Below are positions 55,261-64,000 of a stretch of DNA of 64,000 nt, one piece after another. The position numbers and the translations under genes were made by a program. The notes under the pieces were generated by a model. That model saw only the letters and a program-made list of their open reading frames with translations. It searched no databases and was not told the origin of the DNA. The stretch comes from Amphimedon queenslandica. Its lineage: Eukaryota > Porifera > Demospongiae > Haplosclerida > Niphatidae. The number at the start of each line of letters is the position of its first letter. Position 1 is the first letter of the stretch. The stretch covers positions 198,762 to 262,761 of the forward strand of contig NW_003546303.1 of NCBI RefSeq assembly GCF_000090795.2, given 5' to 3'.

Positions 55261-57000
55261 AATGGCTGAAACCAATCTACATTTATCATAAGAGTGATGC
55301 TTCATTTTTCTTCTAATAAAGGGCTTTCCATTGTATGTCATTAAGTGAGCCCACACTTTGCCATCTTAAACATCTAACATTGTACAAGCAGGTATAATTC
55401 TAGTTCTCCATTCCTAGCAGTTTTTCAGTACTCCAGGATGAGTTAGCAAGTCACACAGAGATTCTTTTACACTTTTGTAGCAGTACACTTTCATTGGATA
55501 GACCTTTGTTGTATGATTTTGCAAAATAACTTAATGTGAAAGAACATGTTTACATTTTTTTGTCGGCTTTGATGAATATGAAGGGGATAGTGAATATTAG
55601 TGCAGTTTTTTTGGAACTGTTTTACTGGAAATAATTTCATCAAAAGAATATAAGTCATAAAGTTCATGGCAATTTGACAAACTACATATTTAACAAAATT
55701 GTCATGCAGAAGATTTAAGGTCTGCTTTACTTTATACAAAGAAAACTACAAAATAAACCTTAAAAGTTTACCAACAGCAGTGCAATTTCATGGTGATCAT
55801 TTTCTTCATTGTTGCCATTTGCCATCTCATCAATGTAATCAAAATCAGTGCAGTTTATGGATAGATCTATTGACTCCACATCCTGTTTCTCCTTAATTAT
55901 ACTTCGTCAGCATCGCTATAATTGTTGCTATCATCTAAAAGTTATGCAATATATATGTTCAACATTTTTATTACTTTAATTTTCATGCAGCAAGTTTGTA
56001 ATGTTGTTTTAGTTAGCTACAGAAGTTAATCATTTATTTTCCTCAAGTTCCCTTTTTGTTAGTTTTACTTAATTGAGAGTCAAGATAGCCTCACTAATAA
56101 CTGATTTAGCTTTAGTGAAGCAGGTAGGCTGCATGCTATAATTTTGTCAAAAATAGTTCATGAGTTTCAGCAACGTCAGCACATCAGTTTTTATCTGAGC
56201 AGTCTTCTGTATATCACTTTCTGTTAGCTAATAAAAAGGTTGTATCTAAAAGTATTTTGATTTTACTTTAAGTTAACTAAAACAACACTTTTTATCACAG
56301 GTATAAATCTACATTTATGCATTCAAACTTACAGCTGTTGCAAAGGCCTGTGCTGCATTGTAGCTAAAGTTGGGCAACTCGTCACTATATCAGATTCTAA
56401 AGTAGAACATGTTCCTCTTTTAGAATTAAAATATAGTTTCTTGTGACACTTATGAAGTAAGTACTAATCACAGTGCCCATATCTTTATCTAGCATTAGTA
56501 GTAGACATTTTAAGGATGTGGTTGATCCAGTAAATTAATAACTGTATTATACTAACTGGAGAATGTTGTTATAATTTGTCAGCTGCTTACAAGTAGGCAC
56601 TCTGTTCTGAGAAATAACTTTAAAGTTAAATTACTAAAAGGCTAACTTGTCTTTTGTTACTTTGATTCCTGGCCTTTATTACTGAAAAGGCGATTAATTG
56701 TTTTACATGAAGTTGTTTTTTAATAGTTATGTAGATACTATACTTAAGTGCTTTCCAGCTGCACTGACTAAAACAGGTATGCCATTGCTACTAAAGTAGA
56801 TCTACAGTACATGCCACTTATACCGGTTTACAGGATGAATGTGCAAAGTAGATGTGGTCTTTTACGTAAAAATTGAATAACAAATTGTGCACCATTCCCC
56901 AGTGCACAAGGATCATCAGGTGGACACACTAGTAACACTCCGAAACAGTGTCTCATCAACTCCAAGCTGTCAATCACAATTTTCGAACAAATGACCACAA
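55261..57000. other. No gene seen
   Basis: It contains short frames only (55491-55739 minus, 55699-55896 plus, overlapping on opposite strands) and long AT-rich noncoding stretches. Confidence 0.45.
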
Positions 57001-57162
57001 ATGAGACCAAGTAGTGTCACTGTCCCACCTCAAGATTTACAAGCACTGATTGAAAGAACTGATAAAATTGATACTTTTGTTACAGAACTTAAGAATAAGA
57101 CGATTCATCTATTCAATGTACATCAAGCTCTTATAGAACAAAACGCATTCCTAGAGAACTGA
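57001..57162 (+). CDS. Short helical exon-like frame
   Basis: A 53-codon frame: MRPSSVTVPPQDLQALIERT, DKIDTFVTELKNKTIHLFNV, HQALIEQNAFLEN. The periodic L/I/V pattern suggests a coiled coil. The same frame continues upstream past one stop (SVSSTPSCQSQFSNK). Just after the stop, GTAAGG at about 57165 and TATAG at about 57210 could bound an intron, after which ALVHDVYKQKL is open. It is probably an exon of a decayed gene. The family is not recognised. Confidence 0.25.
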   Translation: MRPSSVTVPPQDLQALIERTDKIDTFVTELKNKTIHLFNVHQALIEQNAFLEN

Positions 57163-57439
57163 GTGTAAGGACAAGTTTATTTACATTCAATAATTGATTT
57201 TTGTATTATAGGCACTTGTTCATGACGTTTACAAACAGAAGTTAGGTAAGAAAGGATTTCAAAATTTGATTTCTCTTATTGTCACATGATAATGTAGTTT
57301 TGATAATGTGTCAAACAAGGAGTTTAACAATGCAATGAAAGTTAACCGTAATGGTTTACAAAAAGTATTTATTGGTTCTTTTACTTCAAAAGAGACAACA
57401 TGTAACCATGTAGCATGTCAATATTTCAACTTTTTTGCA

Positions 57440-57560
57440 TGAATCACATGACTTAGGTTTTATGCGAGTATACTTTAAAAGGTTAAAAAATCGTCATCAA
57501 CGAGAGTCAAAAGAAATACAGTTGGCTGTCATATAATCTAAGTGACGAAGACAGCAGATG
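57440..57560 (+). pseudogene. Possible hAT TTF-finger fragment
   Basis: One frame reads ESQKKYSWLSYNLSDEDSRC, LM and then a GTAAG donor-like site. KYxWLxYxxSxxxxxC resembles the TTF-type finger at the start of ZMYM/hAT transposases (as in the element that ends at 519). It is too short to be sure. Confidence 0.25.
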
Positions 57561-58425
57561 TTTAATGTAAGTCATCCATTTTCAGTATTTGTTTATATAC
57601 TATTGTTTTATTAGTTAGAAGAGCAGTAACAGACTGAAAGCACTGAAATAATCAACAACCCTTGATGTATCTACTAAAATGAAGCTAGAGCCTGTGTTGT
57701 CTGTTTATTGTCTTCCGAGTCTGTCATTATGTCTGAAAGTAAAGATGATGCTCCTCCTACGAAGATGTTAGTCACACACTGCTATGTGGAGAAGTGTTCA
57801 GTTTCAAAACTATATGACTAGCCAACCCAGACAGAAAAAAAAATCAAGGAAGAGACAGCTTGAGGAAAACTGATCACTGTCCCATTTACAGAAGGTGAAA
57901 CTTTACCTTGAGATGTGCAAATAGACTGTCCTGACTGGGCTTGCATGACTAGATCATAGTTATCATCATACATGGACCTTCATGATACATTCAATAACTT
58001 TATGAAGATTACATGACACTCTATGATAGGATTAATTATTTCTACATAGTCATTTTGATTTTTTTTGACAGTTATTAAGAAAATTTGATCATGAAATGCT
58101 AAAATTAAAATTAAGCAGTGGCAATGGGCCTGTTTTAGATCATTCATTTTTGATTCATGAATGACACAAATGTTCCACCTATACTTAACGTAACTATAAC
58201 ATGCAATCTTAAATGTATGTGTATCACAGATTAACTTTGACACCTGAAAGCAAGAGTTTTATTATACATCAGTGCTACATTTCAGATGAAGTAAACTTGA
58301 TTTCATACAATATAAATTATACTTTTGGCACACCAAGATAACTATATAACATGTACCTATTCATGCTGTGATTTTATAGTGTGAAATGCATAAAGTGACT
58401 GAAGAGACTGACTCAAACATTTGAA
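57561..58425. other. No confirmed gene
   Basis: A frame from 57729 reads MSESKDDAPPTKMLVTHCYV, EKCSVSKLYD, stop, and a later piece reads ITVPFTEGETLP and DVQIDCPDWACMTRS. These may be debris of a transposon gene. Nothing more is supported. Confidence 0.35.
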
Positions 58426-58429
58426 ATGG

Positions 58430-60985
58430 TGGGAGCAGGGAGATGTGGGAGCAGGGAGATGTTTTGGCAGTGAGAATGGGGAGATGGCGTGGCAGCGAGA
58501 GCAATGAGATGGTGTGGCAGTAACAGCAGTGAGATGGTGTGGCAATGAGAGCAGGGAGATGGTGTGGTAGTGAGAACATAAAGATGGTGTGGCAGAGAGA
58601 GCTGGTAGACTCTATAGCAGCGATTGCAGGAAGTTAGGGAGGCTGAGAGAGAAGGGTGTTAGTGTGGCAGTGTGAGCAGGGAGATGTTGTGGCAGTGAGA
58701 GCAGGGAGATGTTGTGGCAGCAAGAAAAGAAATATGACATGGCAGGGAACATGGTGTGGCATGGAGATGGTGAGGCAGTGGGAGCAAAGGAACATGGTGT
58801 GGCTATGAGACCAGGGAGATGTGGCATTGTAGGCAGGGTTATAAAGTGGCTCAGAGAGCAGGGAATTGTAGTGGCAGTGTGAGCAGAGTGATAGTGAGGC
58901 CATAGGAGCAGGAAAATGGTTTGGCTGTGAGATCAGGAAGAGTATGGCAGTCAAAGCAATAAAATANNNNNNNNNNNNNNNNNNNNNNNNNNNNNNNNNN
59001 NNNNNNNNNNNNNNNNNNNNNNNNNNNNNNNNNNNNNNNNNNNNNNNNNNNNNNNNNNNNNNNNNNNNNNNNNNNNNNNNNNNNNNNNNNNNNNNNNNNN
59101 NNNNNNNNNNNNNNNNNNNNNNNNNNNNNNNNNNNNNNNNNNNNNNNNNNNNNNNNNNNNNNNNNNNNNNNNNNNNNNNNNNNNNNNNNNNNNNNNNNNN
59201 NNNNNNNNNNNNNNNNNNNNNNNNNNNNNNNNNNNNNNNNNNNNNNNNNNNNNNNNNNNNNNNNNNNNNNNNNNNNNNNNNNNNNNNNNNNNNNNNNNNN
59301 NNNNNNNNNNNNNNNNNNNNNNNNNNNNNNNNNNNNNNNNNNNNNNNNNTCAAGCTACCGTGAGAGCAGAGAGATGGCATGGCAGTGAGGGGAAGGAGAT
59401 TGTGTGGCAGCAAGAGCAGAATAATAATTTGCAGTGAGTACAGGGAGTTTGGGTGGCACTGAGAGCAGAGAGACAGTGGCAGTGAAATTATGTAGCCGTC
59501 AGAGAAGGCAGATGGTGTGGCAGTGAGAGTGTGGCAATGAGAGCCAGAAGATTGTGTGGTATCAAAAGCAGAGTGATGGTGAGGTACATAGTGTAGGAAG
59601 TTGGCGTGCCTGTGAGAGCAGCAAGATGGTGAAGCTGTGTGAGCAGAGAGATGGTTGGGCAGTGAGAGCAGGGAGATAGTGTGAGGATGGACATAGTGTG
59701 CCAGAGGATCAGGCAGATTGTATGGCAGTGAGAGCAGAAAGACTTTTTGTGGCAGAGGTAGCAGAGCAGTGAGAGCAGGAAGAAAGTGGCAATGAGAGAT
59801 ATGTGTTGGTGAGGCAGTGAGAGGGTGGAGATGGTGTGGCACTGATGGTTGGAAGATAGTGCGGCAGTGAGAGCAGGGATTATGTGTGGCAGCGAGTAAA
59901 TTTGTGTGGAAGTGAGTGCAATGAGATGTTGAGGCAGTGGTAGTAGAGAGATGGTGTGGCAGTGAGACGAGGGTAATAGTGTGGCAGTGAGGCAGAGAGA
60001 TGGTGTGTGAGTGAGAGCAGACAGATGGTTTTGCAGTGTGAGTAGAAAGATGGTGTGGCAGTGAGAGTGAGATGATGTGGCGGGGAGAGAAGGGAGATGG
60101 TGGAGAACTTGGTGTAGAAAAATGGTGTGGCATTGAAAGGAGATTGTATGGCAATAAGTGGAGTGAGATCGTGTGGCAGTGAGAGCAGAAAGGTAATGTT
60201 GCTTTGTGTGCAGGGAGAAGGTAAGGCAGCAAAGGCAGAGACTTCGAAACGCAATGAGTGGAGGGAGATGGTGTGGCAAATAGTGCATGGAGATTGTGTG
60301 GCAGTGAGGTGGTGTGGCCGTGAGAGGAGGGAGATGGTGTGGCTGTGAGAGTATGGGATTGTCGGCAATGAAAGCAGGAAGATGGTGTGGCAGTAAGAGC
60401 AGTGAGATGGTTGGCAATTAGTGCGGGCGATAGTGTGGCAGTGACAGCAGGGAGATGGTGTCACAGTGATAGTAGCAAGATGGTGGCTGTAAGAGCATGG
60501 AGATGGTGTGGCAGTGAGAGCACGAAGATGGTATGGCAGTGAGAGCAGGAAGTTGGTGAGGCAAAGAGAGCTGGCAGGTGTTGATGCAGTGAGAGCAGTG
60601 ATATAGGGAAGTACTCAGAACTTGGAGTTAGGGTGACTGAGAGAGCGAGGAGATTGTATGGCAGTGGGAGAAGGGAGATGGTGTGGCAGTGAGAGGAGGG
60701 AGATAGTGTGGCAGTATGGGCAAGGAGTTTGTGTAACAGTAAGACAGAAAGGTTGTTTGGCAGCGAGAGCAGCAAAATGGTTTAACAGTGAGTGCAGGAG
60801 ATGGAGGCAGTGAGAACAGGGATATTGTGTTGCAATAAGAGCGGGAAAATAGTGTGGCTGTGAGGTGAGAAAGACAATGTAACCGTGACAGCAATGAGAT
60901 GTTGTGGCAGTGAGAGTAGAAAGATGGTGTGGAAGTGAAAGCAGGGAGATAGTGAGCAATCAGGAAGATGGTGTGGTAGTGAGAG
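58430..60985 (-). repeat. 25-bp minisatellite block 2 (inverted relative to block 1)
   Basis: Units with the core AGGGAGATGGTGTGGCAGTG are the reverse complement of the motif at 47.4-49.9 kb. The motif-free strand again gives long spurious open frames, here on the minus strand. It is interrupted by a 383-N gap at 58967-59349. Unlike block 1 it is not inside the 120-bp satellite. Confidence 0.88.
58967..59349. other. Assembly gap (383 N) inside minisatellite block 2
   Basis: The N run is flanked on both sides by 25-bp units. The 139-codon frame across it is an artefact. Confidence 0.99.
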
Positions 60986-61002
60986 TAGTGGCAAAAAATA
61001 AA

Positions 61003-63591
61003 ATTACTATAAGTGAACAATGTAATGATAAGTGATTACACACAGGGTACACTAAAGGCCTCCTAATTCTATGAGACTGTTTTGATAAACAATGAAATTA
61101 ATAAAGTTGTACTATTTGCAGTATAATGGCTGTCACAAAATTACTACTATTGACAAAATACATGGAGATAATGACAATGCAGAAGAACAGCAACTACCAT
61201 CTATTAGCACATGGTGCCTTCAAGGCTAGGTAAACTTTATAACTACAATGATAGTCCTTTGTATCACATAACAATATGAAACACCAGCCAGCAGTAATAT
61301 GATGATTGCCGACGCTATTGTTAACAGTGCCTGCCCCAAGTAAACCGAATGGATAGAAATGACGCCAAGCAGGAGGTTGAAAAAGATGGGTAATTTAACT
61401 TACTAATTTATCATCAATCTGACGTAGGCAATACTATACACATGCAGTGCATTACACACAACTTTGATTTAAAAGTTGTCTTGGCACAATAACGTGTTAG
61501 CATAGAACATGTTTAGGGACAATAAACTTTTCATCAGCATCAAATAAGCCAACATCAATTACTTAAAGAAGTTCCAAAAGATTGTTTGAAATGCCTCTTG
61601 CCGTCACTGGTTGATCAAATATTTCTGTAACCCCAGCAGCAGCATATAAGGAATCATTATTATTCTCAGTACTAAATAAAATGTTTAAAATTTAGCAAAG
61701 GTTATCAAACTAACACAATGTAATACTGTTTTACATTGCCCATAGCAGAAGCTTACGGAAATTAAAGCCTTGAGAATGACTTTAAACAGATCCACTAAAA
61801 TTTTCCACTAAACAATATATGATTTTTATTGCATTTGTGTTGTGTGTAAGAAATAGCTTTACACAAATATAATGGCACCGGTGTCATAGCGCAACTAAAT
61901 GTTGGCCCATGTAGTAAGCAATCATAATAAATCACTACTTTATTAATTTCATGAAATAATGCATATTTCTGATTACCTTCATATTGTTGAGTTACCATAC
62001 ATCATTTTAACACATATGCAATTGCTTTAATGATTCCATTTGGTTCTTCATATGTGAAAAGTCTGATAGTTACCACTGCAAGTCCAATGTCAGAACTACT
62101 AAATATGCTTTGTCTGTTTCATAAGTAGTGCCAATTCCAAAAATGACAACTTTGTCAAATTCCAATGAAGTATTGGCCAATATACCTGCATGCCATTTTT
62201 AATTTGTATTTGGTTTTGCCTTCGATTAGAATTTGCATGAAAAGTGACATAGTCGTCAGAAGGATATTAAGCTCTTTTAATAACAATGGGCACTTTGATC
62301 AGTCATCTATTTTATTGAAATCAGTCAAAATAAGCCATTTCTACAACAGGCTCACAATTGTTAGGTGCCATGATATCCACAATGCTCTTAAACCAAAGTT
62401 ACAAGATAGCAATAGAGTGCTTCAGAGGAAGATACATGTTCCAGTGAAGTGGCTGACAAAGCCTTTTCCATAGCAAGAAAAAGATTACTTCTGTGAACAT
62501 GCCTTGCCACAATAAACTTATCATCAGCATCCAATGAGGCAACATACAGGTATACTATAAATAGTATAATCATATAGTATGGTAATTGATCCACAATATT
62601 AGTACTATTGACAAAGTAAATGGAGATAATGACAATGCAGAAGAACAGTGACTCCCATTCTTTGGCACACAGTGGCCCCCAGGCTAGGTAAATAAAGATA
62701 GTCCTTGGTATTGTTAATTGATACGAAACACGAGCCAGCAGTATTACAATTATCGCCAATGGTATTGTTAATAGTGTACATGTATGTCTTTGCTTCTTTC
62801 AAAAGTTTGGTAATTATAAAAATGGCAATTATTAAAATCAAGACATAAGACAAGGTCACAAATTTGTAAAATTAAAATCTATCAATTCCAAAAATTTTAA
62901 CAATTCTACCCTCCAAAGTTATACCCACTGAACAGTAAATATTCTAGTCACAAATGTACAAATCACACTCCTATTCTTGGTGTTAATACTTTATGAATTT
63001 TTATCAATCTAAATTTATTTATTATAATCATTTTATATTTATAGACACAAAGATTATGATAAACTGATCTGCCATTAATTAATATAGTTACTAAAGCATA
63101 ACTATATTCAAGCAAACATAGTGGTATCATTTACGAAGTTTAATGAAAAATTTTTCATTACTACAACTTTAAAGTTGTTGTTCAAGACAAATCATCAGAA
63201 ATAGGGGCATCAATCAGATACGAGTGCAAAATTGCCAAGATGTACATGAGTTACTCCAAGTGACACAATGTTATGAACCCACATTAAAAATGTCAGTAGG
63301 TAGATCCTAGGTAGTACTTAATATGAAGCTTTAGTATTGACTAGCAATGTTTCTTCGCAAAACTTCAGCCATGACACCATCAACACTAAAAACTGTACTG
63401 TTCAATGTCTAATGTTAATGTAACCACAACAGCTGCATATAAAAACTCAAAGTTGTCTTCAGAAAAAGTACAGCGTTGCGAAAGTGTTAGATTAAACAAA
63501 AAACGTACACCACAGCAGCTAAACAGAACTACTCAAAGTCGCCTTAACACAACGTATAGCACTGCCAAAGCTTTGTATTATTGCCTTAGGC

Positions 63592-63623
<32 letters not shown>

Positions 63624-64000
63624 GAGAGAGAGAATTTGACCATACTTAAAGCATTCTTGAGTCACTCAAACAGGTATTTGAATCAGAAGAAGTCGTGCTT
63701 GAAAGCCTCTGATATTAAAAGAAGTGCTGAGTGCTCAAAAAATAATCAGAAAACAAACGGCCTTTACTAAATTATAGATTAAAACCTAGGACTAAACAAT
63801 ATCTGATAGTTCTTTGAATCACGAGATATTTTAGCTACTTTGATAACTTCTAAAATGCAATAATTATCATTATACTTAAAATTTATAATTATAAGTGAAC
63901 AATGTATTGATTAGTGACCACACACACAGTACACTAAAGTCCTCGCCATTCTATGAGACTGTTTTGAAAAACTATAAAATTAATAAAATTGTACTATAGT
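61003..64000. repeat. Direct-repeat region with antisense coding-like segments
   Basis: 61005-61115 recurs at 63890-63997 (AAGTGAACAATGTA, CTATGAGACTGTTTTGA, AATTGTACTAT), a period of about 2.9 kb. 61145-61330 recurs at 62603-62770 (ACATGGAGATAATGAC-like, GCAGAAGAACAG, AGCCAGCAGTA). On the minus strand both of the latter copies keep a similar reading: TINNTIGDNCNTAGSCF near 62770, TVNNSVGNHHITAGWCF near 61325. DADDKFIVARHVHRSNLFLA near 62540 corresponds to LFDADEKFIVPKH near 61530. A minus-strand piece near 62100 reads FDKVVIFGIGTTYETDKAYL. I do not recognise the family. It may be tandem copies of a decayed gene. Confidence 0.45.
63588..63632. repeat. (TA)n(GA)n microsatellite
   Basis: A run of TA dinucleotides with one C, passing into GAGAGAGAGA. 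The frame that crosses it (63405-63770) reads IYIYIYIYIYIE and is not taken as a gene. Confidence 0.9.

Noticed and set aside
58944-59363. 139-codon plus-strand frame
   Set aside because: Almost entirely N.
58357-60994. Minus-strand open frames up to 532 codons
   Set aside because: Same minisatellite in the other orientation. The longest also runs through a 383-N gap.
63405-63770. 121-codon frame
   Set aside because: It crosses a TA/GA microsatellite and has no family features. It most likely stays open by chance.

Overview
This window looks like repeat-rich, AT-rich nuclear DNA from an invertebrate animal. The coding remnants carry GT-AG introns, several of only about 50 bases. The protein families are metazoan: a P2X7-like 'ballast' domain, THAP-domain and hAT transposases, a HECT/G2E3-like gene, and Helitron helicase. 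A sponge is a reasonable guess from the short introns and family mix, but this is inference. I see no clearly intact host gene, no rRNA, no tRNA that I could recognise, and nothing prokaryotic. Four N runs are assembly gaps.

Layout. 1-519: 3' end of a hAT transposon. 556-5566: a two-gene P-element/THAP9-like DNA transposon with about 75-bp inverted ends. It holds a broken transposase on the plus strand, a broken accessory gene on the minus strand, and a small nested MITE. 6.0-6.5 kb: an acidic, coiled-coil reading frame. 8.3-9.7 kb: a broken integrase-type (DDE) transposase. 10.4-18.4 kb: decayed, tandemly duplicated fragments of a minus-strand HECT/G2E3-like gene with a SUMO-interacting-motif-like exon and intronic arrays of about 100-bp repeats, plus a 450-bp hAT-type element with a perfect 8-bp target duplication. 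19-33 kb: direct segmental duplications of about 2 kb, interrupted by a MITE and by a 3.9-kb Kolobok-type transposon (26538-30426).

The Kolobok-type element is the most interesting object here. It has about 210-bp inverted ends and TTAA-like flanks. A THAP plus DDE transposase lies on the minus strand. A divergently placed plus-strand gene inside the same ends has a product resembling the cysteine-rich cytoplasmic ballast domain of the P2X7 receptor. Both genes carry stops or frameshifts in this copy.

34.6-35.5 kb: pogo/Tigger-like pseudogene. 37.1-40.2 kb: Helitron-like remnants in an unexpected order. 41.5-53.7 kb: a degenerate satellite of about 120-bp units, invaded by at least four small inverted-repeat elements and by a 2.5-kb block of a 25-bp minisatellite. 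The same minisatellite recurs at 58.4-61.0 kb in the opposite orientation. 53.7-58.4 kb and 61-64 kb hold weak coding-like fragments and direct repeats.

Most of the biology is therefore transposon biology: layered insertions, tandem duplication and decay.
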